This document shows, in pieces, positions 14,236 through 21,814 of a DNA stretch of 26,630 bases. The stretch comes from a virus. The stretch spans positions 1 to 26,630 of the IMG/VR virus record IMGVR_UViG_3300005542_000022, one strand, 5' to 3'. Positions within the stretch are counted from its first letter, which is position 1, and every line of letters starts with the position of its first letter. Made by a program: the position numbers and the translations under genes. Under the pieces are notes generated by a model. The model was not told the DNA's origin, made no database searches, and saw nothing but the letters and a program-made list of their open reading frames with translations.

Positions 14236-14910
14236 ATGAGCGGCACGCAAGGAAATTTCGTCTCAGACGTTCCGTTCGCTGGCGGATGGATAATCTACAG
14301 CGCCATTGATCTGACTTCGTTTTCGCCCAACTTGGTTCTTACGCGCAACGCGCTTGGAGACTATTCCCTCAACCGCGCGGCTGCCGGAGCGGAAACATAT
14401 CCGGCTGTGATCGGGATCAATGGTGCTATCAAGCGCCTCACGGTCTATCCGCAATTGTCGTCATTGCCCTTTTTGGAGCAGTTTGGGACTGGGGCAGGAA
14501 CAGCCGGGTATCCAAAGGGAGCAGCCGGAATACCGCCGTTCACAGGGTCATCTCAGTTTACTCCTCCGACTGGACCTCCACCCAAAGGAGTGAGGATAAC
14601 GGATGTATGTGCAGTGTATCAGGTAGGAGTTGTCAATTTGACCGCTGCTTCGCTTTCGTTGAATCGAACGGCCTACGCTAACAACGTTGCGAATTCAATT
14701 ACCAACGTCCCAATTGCGGCAACGGCGCTGCCTCTAACAGCGGCGGGGGATGCTACCGGGCCGTACTTTGTGAAACGTGCGGTGACTACGCCGGTATTTG
14801 AAACAGTGGATCAGTCGGATTTGCTTCTTGAGTTGTCTGTGACGCTTGCCAATACGGGGACGATCAGGATTTATGCTCTCGGGTTCCACCTTGATTTCAA
14901 CTACAACTAG
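14236..14910 (+). CDS. Beta-rich structural protein sharing the C-terminal module
   Basis: The 224-residue protein has no signal peptide. The N-terminal 100 residues are Gly/Ala/Pro-rich strands, followed by FTPPTGPPPKGVRITDVCAV. From about residue 118 onward (VRITDVCAVYQV..., ending in LDFNYN) it is a beta-sandwich-like module related to the C-terminal part of the proteins at 13282 and 15463. The start follows GAGG. It lies between two secreted-type genes and is presumably a virion or adhesin subunit. Confidence 0.7.
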   Translation: MSGTQGNFVSDVPFAGGWIIYSAIDLTSFSPNLVLTRNALGDYSLNRAAAGAETYPAVIGINGAIKRLTVYPQLSSLPFLEQFGTGAGTAGYPKGAAGIPPFTGSSQFTPPTGPPPKGVRITDVCAVYQVGVVNLTAASLSLNRTAYANNVANSITNVPIAATALPLTAAGDATGPYFVKRAVTTPVFETVDQSDLLLELSVTLANTGTIRIYALGFHLDFNYN

Positions 14911-14919
14911 GTAGCAATC

Positions 14920-15195
14920 ATGTACCATCGCGGAAAACCAAGCGAAGCGCACGAATACAACGCCGCGTCAGGTGTGTGCATTCATTGCAACATGACGCGC
15001 TCTGCCGTGGAGTCTCTTTCGCACGTTTGCAAGCCTCACCGTGAAAACCTGGTCGAATCACAGAAATTAGAGGACGCGAATCGGAAATTCCCTGACGGCT
15101 GTACGTGCAAAGAAGAAACAGGCGGTCGCATCCATCCTGGTAATTGCGATTGGTGCAGAGCATACTATGGAGTACGGGAGGGCATTCATGGCTAA
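14920..15195 (+). CDS. Cys/His-rich small protein
   Basis: The 91-residue protein contains CIHCNMT (about residues 20-26), HVCKPH (35-40), GCTCKE (60-65) and HPGNCDWCR (72-80): at least seven Cys and several His arranged as two possible zinc sites. A ribosome binding site AGGTAG precedes the ATG. Such a zinc-finger gene inside a late virion operon is unusual. It ends overlapping the next start. Function unknown. Confidence 0.65.
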   Translation: MYHRGKPSEAHEYNAASGVCIHCNMTRSAVESLSHVCKPHRENLVESQKLEDANRKFPDGCTCKEETGGRIHPGNCDWCRAYYGVREGIHG

Positions 15196-15466
15196 CGACA
15201 TTAGCTCTGGGAACTGGAGAATCGACACGCTCCCATTCTCTTACCCTTACCCGGTAAAGATCATCAACTCAAACTGGACTGACCAATCGACCGCGAACGA
15301 TCAGATTGTTTTCCAGCAACAAAACGGGAAACCGTTGATTGACTCCAAAGCGCAAACTCCAAACTACCAGCAAAACTTTGGGTTCATGGGTTGGTTCACA
15401 TCGGGAATAAAGGGCGTGATTCTAACTTCAGGTGTCCTAAATATCTCTGTGGGGTCTGGTAAGTGA
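15188..15466 (+). CDS. Small virion-region protein
   Basis: The 92-residue protein starts at ATG 15188 behind GGGAGG and overlaps the previous gene by eight bases; an earlier in-frame ATG at 15167 lacks a ribosome binding site. The sequence is polar with aromatic residues (LPFSYPYPVKI, GFMGWFTSG) and ends in a strand-like ILTSGVLNISVGSG, similar in style to neck or tail accessory proteins. Family unknown. Its stop overlaps the GTG of the next gene. Confidence 0.6.
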   Translation: MANDISSGNWRIDTLPFSYPYPVKIINSNWTDQSTANDQIVFQQQNGKPLIDSKAQTPNYQQNFGFMGWFTSGIKGVILTSGVLNISVGSGK

Positions 15467-16764
15467 AATGCAAATTTCTACTTGTGGCGTTTCTGGCCGC
15501 TGGTCTCGTTTGGGGGCAGAGCGGTCCAAACTCTAATTACGTTCTGGGTCCTATCACTGCGCCGACAGCCGGGGCTACAATAAATTGGCAGAGCGTAGCA
15601 ATTGGATTCCATCAGATTGTCTGGACCGTTTCGGGAACCATCTCATCCTGTACCGTTGCTCTTGATTCTTCTGCCGATGGCGTGAGTTTTTCCGCAGGCG
15701 GAATCATCGCGGGACAAACCTGTACTTCCAATGGGTCTTCAGTAGTAACCGGGGCCAACTTTGCTTTTGGGCGAATCAATGTCACGGCCTTAAGCGGAGG
15801 CGGGACATTGACGGTGATTTATATCGGATGGATTACGCAACCGGGAGGTTATCAGGTTACTCAGCCTGTATCTGTTGTAAGTTTGCCATTGCCAGCAAAC
15901 GCCGCACAGGAAACAGGCGGGAATCTGGCCACACTTGCAGGGGCCGTAAGTGGAGGGAAGGTCCAAGTCTCGGGAACTTTCTGGCAGACCACACAGCCTG
16001 TATCTGGTACATTCTGGCAGACCACTCAGCCCGTTAGCGGAACTTTTTGGCAAGCAACACAGCCCGTAAGTGGAACATTCTGGCAAGCGACACAGCCAAT
16101 TATCGGGACTCTTAGCGATAATGGGGCTGCTGCAAATAATAACCGGAGCGCTACTTTACCAGGTGTCTACCAGACAACTCCAGGGAACGGAACGCCAGGG
16201 ACTCAGGGCAGGGATGCTGCTCAGGGAGTAAGTACCGAAGGTATTCTTTGGACTGGAAACCTGCCAGTCCGCAGGCCGGCTAGCTACGTAGCCTCAAAGT
16301 ACTTTGCTGCCAGTTCTACCACGGACAATGCGGTACTTCCGGGGAACGCAACAAATGATGTTCTTGTCACGCGAGTCAAAGTATCATGCACCCAGACAAC
16401 CGCAGGCATCATCCATTTGGAAGTTATTAAAAGGTCGGCAGCAGACACCAGCGGAACATCCGCAGCGATCACCGTGGTTCCTGATGATTCAGGATCCACG
16501 TCTTCAACGTCCGCCCCTCTCTCCTATACTGGCACAGGGCCAAGCGTAGGAACTGCAATCGGGGACGTGGACAACTACCAACTGGGCTGCAATGCTGCAG
16601 CGACACCTGGTCCGAATGACATTTACATTTTGAACCGGACACAGAAACCGATCACACTGATTGGAGTAGCGCAGGAGCTTGCAATCAACTTCGGCGGGGC
16701 GATCACGGGCGGCAATATCACGGTGACGTTCGAATGGATAGAAGTGGCGCACATGACGCCGTAA
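15463..16764 (+). CDS. Secreted beta-rich protein 2 with an 11-residue tandem repeat
   Basis: The 433-residue protein starts at GTG 15463. The signal peptide is MKCKFLLVAFLAAGLVWG, cut before QS. The mature N-terminal domain matches that of the protein at 13282 (VWTVSG...C63T...GVSFS...QTC87TS...LSGG...VIYIGW). A linker (TQPVSVVSLPLP, then a GGNLA..GKV segment) leads to four exact-pattern repeats VSGTFWQ(T/A)TQP at residues 169-212. The C-terminal half is beta-rich and ends with VTFEWIE, related in pattern to the proteins at 13282 and 14236. Phage-associated VSGTFWQ-type repeats are widespread in tail-like proteins of environmental phages. Probably an adhesin or virion fibre; export is inferred. 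Confidence 0.75.
   Translation: MKCKFLLVAFLAAGLVWGQSGPNSNYVLGPITAPTAGATINWQSVAIGFHQIVWTVSGTISSCTVALDSSADGVSFSAGGIIAGQTCTSNGSSVVTGANFAFGRINVTALSGGGTLTVIYIGWITQPGGYQVTQPVSVVSLPLPANAAQETGGNLATLAGAVSGGKVQVSGTFWQTTQPVSGTFWQTTQPVSGTFWQATQPVSGTFWQATQPIIGTLSDNGAAANNNRSATLPGVYQTTPGNGTPGTQGRDAAQGVSTEGILWTGNLPVRRPASYVASKYFAASSTTDNAVLPGNATNDVLVTRVKVSCTQTTAGIIHLEVIKRSAADTSGTSAAITVVPDDSGSTSSTSAPLSYTGTGPSVGTAIGDVDNYQLGCNAAATPGPNDIYILNRTQKPITLIGVAQELAINFGGAITGGNITVTFEWIEVAHMTP
15967..16098 (+). repeat. Four tandem 33-base repeats encoding VSGTFWQ(T/A)TQP
   Basis: Units occupy 15967-15999, 16000-16032, 16033-16065 and 16066-16098, each encoding VSGTFWQTTQP or VSGTFWQATQP, with a weak fifth copy (IIGTL) after them. 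The DNA of the copies differs mainly at third positions, so selection on the peptide is more likely than a fresh duplication. Confidence 0.92.
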
Positions 16765-16775
16765 GGGGAAATCCT

Positions 16776-17414
16776 ATGAAGAAACTTTTCGCAATACTCT
16801 GCATCTTGCTTTGCAGTTCTCTGGCCTTTGCTACGCTGGCCACGCCCACGAACGTTTCCACCACGTCCGTATCTGGTTCCACCATGACGGTGAACAGCAC
16901 GGCGCATGGGCTGTTAGCAGGGCAGGGTTTCTGCATAGATGCTTCTGCCGTCTCGGATAATAATTTCTGCGGATTGGTGGCCACAGCAAGCACGAATTCA
17001 TTCACCTACACCCTCCAATCAGGCCAAACTGTGACGCTGTGTGCTGCCTCTTGTGGCACTACCAGACCGGGGCCGCTTGTGATGTGGGATAGAGTGATAC
17101 CGTTCTCTGATCCGATTTCACAGAACATACAAATCTGCCTTTTTGTCTACGTATCAATAGGAACGCCAAAGGCTGGAGCTACCAGTTCTTGCGCTCAGGC
17201 ATCGGCTTCAGAAGTTGCGGGCTTGGTCAAAGGGAGCGTTGTAGAAGTATCTAGGCAATTCTCGATGCCACTGATTGAAAGTTTTGCAGGCTTCAATAAC
17301 ATCTTCCTCGATTGGCAAACGAGCGCAAAGGACGTTATGAACGGCGCGTCTTTCACTGCTCCTCAGCCTGGAGCCTATGCATCGAGACGGTGCGACACGG
17401 CAGGATGCAATTGA
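16776..17414 (+). CDS. Secreted Cys-containing virion-region protein 3
   Basis: The 212-residue protein has a textbook signal peptide (MKKLFAILCILLCSSLAFA, cut before TL). The start at ATG 16776 has AAGGGGA in front. The mature part begins with a beta domain with the short motif HGLLAGQGFCID and NSFTYTL, like the HGL..G repeats of phage structural proteins, and has five or more Cys (FCID, NFCG, LCAASC). The remaining residues are strand- and loop-rich with MWDRVIPFSD. It overlaps the next gene by ten bases. Exported adhesin-like role inferred. Confidence 0.72.
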   Translation: MKKLFAILCILLCSSLAFATLATPTNVSTTSVSGSTMTVNSTAHGLLAGQGFCIDASAVSDNNFCGLVATASTNSFTYTLQSGQTVTLCAASCGTTRPGPLVMWDRVIPFSDPISQNIQICLFVYVSIGTPKAGATSSCAQASASEVAGLVKGSVVEVSRQFSMPLIESFAGFNNIFLDWQTSAKDVMNGASFTAPQPGAYASRRCDTAGCN

Positions 17415-18142
17415 AGCGTATACTGCTAATACTGATATTATGCGCTCATTCATGGGCTGCGGTCTCGCACGTCAAGGTGCTGATCCAGACAGCGACCAAT
17501 TCGGGAACAATCCAAGCGTCTAACGCGAATGATGCTATCGTCGTTGGGACAATTTGCCAAAACAATTCGAACACGCCTAGTTTGGTCGTAGCTACGGCAC
17601 CCGGCTGGACATTTGCTGAAGTCGGAACAATCTCGGGAACGACGGGAGTTGGATGGGCTGCTGAATTTTCGGCGATAGCACCTGGAACTAATTCAACCAG
17701 TTTGACAGTCACGTGGACAGTAGTCGGAGGATGTTTATTTACTTCCGTCATGGGAGACGAGTTTACCGGAAACGATACCACCGGAGGAGCCACCACTTTT
17801 GATGCCACAGGAACGCTATTTGCTAATAGCTCATCCGGAGCGTGCGACTTTACGAGCGTCAAACCAGGCAATGACAATGATGCGCTTTGGGGTGAATGCG
17901 CACCTCTAACGAGTATCTCTGCGGTTGGATCTGGATTCACGAAGGGCGCCGACGATGGTGCCGGTGACTGGACAGAGTGGAAGATTCTTGGTGCTGGTAC
18001 GAGCGGAGTTTCTCAGAGAATCAACTTCACGTCCACCGGTGGATGGGTAAGCTTTGGCATGACTATCAAGGCAGCGGGATCGGCTGTAGTCAATCCAGGG
18101 AGCAACAAGGCTATCAAGCTAGAGAAGATAGACCCTTTTTGA
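17405..18142 (+). CDS. Secreted beta-rich protein 4
   Basis: The 245-residue protein starts at ATG 17405, inside the end of the preceding gene, and has a signal peptide MQLKRILLILILCAHSWA cut before AV. The frame is open upstream to 17312, but that region codes for the previous gene. The mature part is Thr/Gly/Ser-rich beta strand with several Cys (TICQ, GGCL, GACDF, GECA) and a WVSFGMTIKAA end, the pattern of jelly-roll or lectin-like domains. Its C-terminus ends KLEKIDPF. It completes the run of four signal-peptide genes. No family name is justified. Confidence 0.72.
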   Translation: MQLKRILLILILCAHSWAAVSHVKVLIQTATNSGTIQASNANDAIVVGTICQNNSNTPSLVVATAPGWTFAEVGTISGTTGVGWAAEFSAIAPGTNSTSLTVTWTVVGGCLFTSVMGDEFTGNDTTGGATTFDATGTLFANSSSGACDFTSVKPGNDNDALWGECAPLTSISAVGSGFTKGADDGAGDWTEWKILGAGTSGVSQRINFTSTGGWVSFGMTIKAAGSAVVNPGSNKAIKLEKIDPF

Positions 18143-18147
18143 AAACC

Positions 18148-20022
18148 ATGTCTATTCAACCAAAGGGAGACTTTGAAGTACATTATGGAGGTCCTTGGGC
18201 TGGACTGGACTTTTCTAAGCCCTACACAAACATTGAACCAAACTCTTTAGCACCTGGTAGCGTAAACACACAAACCATCAACGGATTTCTCTGCTCATCT
18301 CCGTGGATAGCAAGCTCTCCATACAGTACGGCCTTTGCGGCGAATGAATTTGTAGTTGGAATTTTTGCAGGTAAATCCCTTACGCAATTCGTTGCCGACG
18401 ATAGGGCTCTCATTGTCACAAATATTGCTGTGTATGAAGCGCAGCTTGCTGGCAGAACGGAAACTACTTCTCCGTTTGTTCCAATTCCTCTAACCCTCAT
18501 CCATACTTGGGGCGCTGGCGAGTTCAGCAATGCCGCTTTTTCAATTGGGGAATGCTGCTCTTTCATAGAAGTGAACGGCACAACCTTCATAGCGGGAATT
18601 TTTCTGAATGGTATTTTCTCTTGGAGCGGATCGGCATTCCTTCAGGCTACCGCTTACGTATCCTGCCGCTACATCGCAGAAAGTGGAGGGCGCTTAATCG
18701 CTGCTGAATGCCGTTTCCCTGGAGGCGGTGGAACCGGAGTCAATGTACTACCAACTATCGCATGGTCTGCCGTGGGAGCCTTTACGCAATGGGACCCGCT
18801 TGTTAATCCGCAGGCCGGTTTCAATCTTCTCTCAGATGTTCCGGATCAAATAACCGGACTTGCCAGCATCGGGCGCTCTGCGCTCATCTTCCGCACGGAA
18901 GGGCTTTCCCAGATGGACCCGAATGCAGGTTCGAGTAGTTCAGGATTGCAGCCCTTCGTCTTCTATCATCTCTGGGCAAGCAGCCAGGGAGTCGGAGCCT
19001 TTCAGGGGTCAGTTGCTCAGTATGGGCAAAGTTGTTTCTTTCGGTCCGATGACAATGTTTATATGATTTCCATTTCGGGAGGACTTCAATCGCTTGGAGA
19101 CAAGATAATTCCTCTTATCGCGGGAGATTTCAGGCGGGTAGGTTCGCTGTTAACAGAAAATTGGGCGAGTCAACCTAATACTGGGTCATGGTACTTTGCG
19201 TCAATTGTCCATATCTCAGGGGAATTGCATTACTTCTTGACATTCACAGCAGCCCTGGTAAGTGAAGTTCCTGGAGATGTTGAATGCCGTGTTTACGATC
19301 TCAATATCAGAGACGGCTCTTGGCATCTCTGGGACATAAACAATTATCTTGCTATCGATGGTTCGTTTCCTGCAACTATTGGCTTCAGTTGTCCCATTGT
19401 GCAAACCAAAGATTCAGGAGGGATCGTTCTAGTCAATGGCGTTCCGCAAACGCTCGCCTATGTGCTATTTGAGAATATTCTGTTTGGCGGGTACACCACA
19501 TACGGAACGCCAACAGTATTTGGACCTGCTGGTGTGCTGAATCAATTGGTGCCATTCGATTATGACATCTCATCTTCCCTCATCACTGCTTACAATTCGC
19601 CAATATATCCGCCCCTGTATGTTCCACAAACAACAGTTCGATTCAGAGGAGAAGTCGTGAGTCCTGGCCACAAGCAGACCATGAGACGGCTGCGCATTCA
19701 GGCCGACAATGCTCCTCTGCCAACCGTGCAAGCAGGCGCGCAGCAGCAGGCGCAAGTTTCAATGGCCGGGCCGACCATTGACCCACAGTCTAACGTTGGA
19801 GTCACAAGTAAATCTCCACTGCTACCTATGGCGGGGAATAAGCCTGCTACCGGGTTACCAATTGTTACCTATTACAGTGATGGAGTGCTAACGGACGAAA
19901 TGGTACAAGCTTCAATCTCTTCACCTGTGCTCGACTCCGCTAACCCCTGGAAAAGTTTAGCAATGTTCCGCATTGCGAATGTTGATATCATCGGAGTTGA
20001 TCCACGAGGCACAACGCAGTGA
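18148..20022 (+). CDS. Large propeller-like tail or stabilisation protein
   Basis: The 624-residue protein is beta-rich with repeated blade-like segments (SALIFRTEGLSQM, GQSCFFRSDDNVYMISISGG, SGELHYFLTF, CRVYDLNIRDGSWHLWDI). This resembles podovirus tail-hub or stabilisation proteins with a beta-propeller such as P22 gp10; that is by general pattern, not by a diagnostic motif. The start is ATG 18148; a TTG at 18139 overlapping the previous stop is possible, and the frame is open to 17977. Near residues 545-585 there is an Ala/Gln-rich hinge, followed by a final SDGVLTDEMVQASIS segment. Confidence 0.65.
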   Translation: MSIQPKGDFEVHYGGPWAGLDFSKPYTNIEPNSLAPGSVNTQTINGFLCSSPWIASSPYSTAFAANEFVVGIFAGKSLTQFVADDRALIVTNIAVYEAQLAGRTETTSPFVPIPLTLIHTWGAGEFSNAAFSIGECCSFIEVNGTTFIAGIFLNGIFSWSGSAFLQATAYVSCRYIAESGGRLIAAECRFPGGGGTGVNVLPTIAWSAVGAFTQWDPLVNPQAGFNLLSDVPDQITGLASIGRSALIFRTEGLSQMDPNAGSSSSGLQPFVFYHLWASSQGVGAFQGSVAQYGQSCFFRSDDNVYMISISGGLQSLGDKIIPLIAGDFRRVGSLLTENWASQPNTGSWYFASIVHISGELHYFLTFTAALVSEVPGDVECRVYDLNIRDGSWHLWDINNYLAIDGSFPATIGFSCPIVQTKDSGGIVLVNGVPQTLAYVLFENILFGGYTTYGTPTVFGPAGVLNQLVPFDYDISSSLITAYNSPIYPPLYVPQTTVRFRGEVVSPGHKQTMRRLRIQADNAPLPTVQAGAQQQAQVSMAGPTIDPQSNVGVTSKSPLLPMAGNKPATGLPIVTYYSDGVLTDEMVQASISSPVLDSANPWKSLAMFRIANVDIIGVDPRGTTQ

Positions 20023-20261
20023 GCATCACTTGGGAAAAGTTGCAGTCCAACAAGCAGGAGATACCATCGCTCCGCAACTCTGGCCATATGTTGCAGTGCA
20101 TTGAGATCGTAAAGAGAAAGTATCCAGATGCGGCAATAGCCGAGATCGAACCTAGAAAGTTATGGGGCCTGGCAAGTGGAGATGTGCATCTTTCAAGCCC
20201 ACATAAATCACATTACGAGTGCTGGGCGGAAGCAAGGGCAGCTATTGAGGCCGCGCAATGA
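20019..20261 (+). CDS. Small hypothetical protein
   Basis: The 80-residue protein starts at a GTG overlapping the previous stop (GTGA). Its pattern is helical with alternating charged segments (QSNKQEIPSLRNSGHMLQC, IVKRKYPDAAIAEIEPRKLW) and an aromatic ending (SHYECWAEARAAIEAA). No family recognised. It overlaps the next gene by four bases in an ATGA, so translation is probably coupled. Confidence 0.6.
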   Translation: MSITWEKLQSNKQEIPSLRNSGHMLQCIEIVKRKYPDAAIAEIEPRKLWGLASGDVHLSSPHKSHYECWAEARAAIEAAQ

Positions 20262-20629
20262 GTAGGACGCAATTTAAGAATTTGATCGTTGGTATGGAGT
20301 CTCCACAGTCAGGAGCCAACCGCGATTACAACTACGCTCAAGCGCTGAATGGTGGTCTCGACTTCGGCCAAAGTACAGAGACAGACATCACGCAAGCGAC
20401 CGGGAACATGAAAGGGCAGTGGGTCAACGTGACGGCTCCTGCGGTAGCGAACACCGAATTTTCTATCCCGCACTCACTTGGATATGTACCTTCGCACCTG
20501 CCTGTGATAAACAAAGACAGGGCATGCGATGTATACCAGTTGCCGAACACAGGCACACCGTGGACCGCAACACATATCTTTGTCAAGTGTTCTGTAGCTA
20601 ATGCAGTCTTGAGGATTTTCGTACAATGA
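20258..20629 (+). CDS. Tail-associated beta protein
   Basis: The 123-residue protein has the segments WVNVTAPAVANTEFSIPHSLG (about 52-72, in two parts), YVPSHLPVINKDRACDVYQ and WTATHIFVKCSVANAVLRIFV. The combination of a T-APAVANTEF...H.LG lead and a WT..IF.KCS end is shared by small tail or fibre domains of other phages. ATG overlaps the previous stop behind GAGG. Presumably a small virion tail component. Confidence 0.7.
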   Translation: MSRTQFKNLIVGMESPQSGANRDYNYAQALNGGLDFGQSTETDITQATGNMKGQWVNVTAPAVANTEFSIPHSLGYVPSHLPVINKDRACDVYQLPNTGTPWTATHIFVKCSVANAVLRIFVQ

Positions 20630-20763
20630 AGTACTGCCTTCCGCGAGTGGAACCTTTCACCTTAACAGGGAGCGGGATTGTTTTTCCGGTAAGGATAATT
20701 TCGTATCCAATAGCGGGTACGGACTGGAGTGTAGCGGTCAATATGCCGCTCTGCTGGAACTGA
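20626..20763 (+). CDS. Overlapping 45-residue hypothetical protein
   Basis: A 45-residue frame starts at the ATG overlapping the previous stop (ATGA) and ends one base before the next ATG at 20765. It begins MKYCLPRVEPFTLTG and ends ..NMPLCWN. A ribosome binding site GAGGA is placed well. The exact fit between both neighbours is the best evidence for it being real; the sequence itself has no known motif. Confidence 0.5.
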   Translation: MKYCLPRVEPFTLTGSGIVFPVRIISYPIAGTDWSVAVNMPLCWN

Positions 20764-20764
20764 T

Positions 20765-21808
20765 ATGTATACCATCGGAACATGCGTCGGTAACCTGCCG
20801 GGGAAATTCGGGAATAGGCGCAATCTTGCGACCTTGGCCGATGGTTCTATTCCCATTGTGGCACTTCAGCAAGCACTGTCAGAATTGACCGAAACTTACG
20901 AGTTTGAAGAGTTGAAGTATCAAACTCCGATTCCTCCCGCTGTTGCTCTCAGCATGACGGTCGGACAACCGATTGTCTCCATTGCTTCCTTACTGGCCAC
21001 AGTTCCGGGGAACACGGCATTCCCGCAATTCCAGGATCAAAACGTTGTGGACATCACGGATGTTTACACGTTTTGGATGTGGTTTTCAGGTGGAGTGAAT
21101 CAGGCGGGAAGATATCTTGAATATCGGCGCGTCACAACAGTTGACTCTGAGAGTTTTGGGATCACGTCTTCAACTCAGGGAGCAGTAGGCACGGCCCCTC
21201 CCGCTGTGTATACCCGTTTCGGTTCAGTGCTTCAAGTCGGGCCGTCTCCAGACCAGGCGTATCAATTCTTTGTTCGCGTGAAACTGCGGCACCCTGTACC
21301 GCTGAACGGTGCGCAGACATTCACTCCTGCCTTGCTTGTGGCCACACTAGCCGGAGGAATTGTGACAGGTGTCACGATCCTCTCAGGCGGCAGCGGGTAT
21401 CTCCCGAGTCCAACTGTGCCTCTGACATTTTCATTCTCTCCGAATGGTTCACAAGCTATCGGAACTATCGGCACAAATGCGCAGGGAGTGATTACGGGAG
21501 CGGCAACTATAGTAACGGGCGGAAGCGGGTACGGCACAACGCCTCCAAGCGTAGCGACTGCGGCCGTAGCATCGCAGGTTGTGTTCATGCCGGACTCATG
21601 GCAACCAAAACTGGAAGCGATGGCGTGTCGCCAGATTGCTCTCTTCGAAGGAGCGGAAGAGTATGTTGCTCTCTTCGAAAACGAATTGCAGACGCGGGGA
21701 GTTGATCTCCAGAAAGCGCGTGAGTCGAAACCACAAATGGAACGCGATGAGAGACACAACACGAGACAACTATCATTGCGAGTTTCCAGTTATACTCATG
21801 CAAGGTGA
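20765..21808 (+). CDS. Head-tail connector candidate with an inserted GGSGY module
   Basis: The 347-residue protein looks like a connector or adaptor. The N-terminal half has TLADGSIPIVALQQALSELTE (in two parts), DITDVYTFWMWFSGG and YQFFVRVKLRHPVPL; the C-terminal quarter (about 271-347) has WQPKLEAMACRQIALFEGAEEY followed by a charged helix. The two parts are separated by about 80 residues (188-270) with two copies of a G(I/V)xTG...GGSGY unit (ILSGGSGY and IVTGGSGY). This GGSGY unit is common in phage tail proteins, so it looks like an insertion. Charged Arg/Gln-rich end. The ATG follows the 45-residue frame by one base. Confidence 0.65.
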   Translation: MYTIGTCVGNLPGKFGNRRNLATLADGSIPIVALQQALSELTETYEFEELKYQTPIPPAVALSMTVGQPIVSIASLLATVPGNTAFPQFQDQNVVDITDVYTFWMWFSGGVNQAGRYLEYRRVTTVDSESFGITSSTQGAVGTAPPAVYTRFGSVLQVGPSPDQAYQFFVRVKLRHPVPLNGAQTFTPALLVATLAGGIVTGVTILSGGSGYLPSPTVPLTFSFSPNGSQAIGTIGTNAQGVITGAATIVTGGSGYGTTPPSVATAAVASQVVFMPDSWQPKLEAMACRQIALFEGAEEYVALFENELQTRGVDLQKARESKPQMERDERHNTRQLSLRVSSYTHAR

Positions 21809-21814
21809 ACTGAA

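Noticed and set aside
15967-16098. CRISPR-like array
   Set aside because: The 33-base units are contiguous with no spacers and are in frame; they encode a peptide repeat.
17446-17940. 164-residue minus-strand frame
   Set aside because: It is a shadow of the Thr/Gly/Val-rich secreted protein at 17405; such codons often leave the reverse frame open.
13282-18142. Diversity-generating retroelement target genes
   Set aside because: The exposed beta proteins would be plausible targets, but no reverse transcriptase, template repeat or variable-repeat pair is visible in the window.
21262-21762. 166-residue minus-strand frame
   Set aside because: It is a shadow of the connector-like gene, without a start signal.
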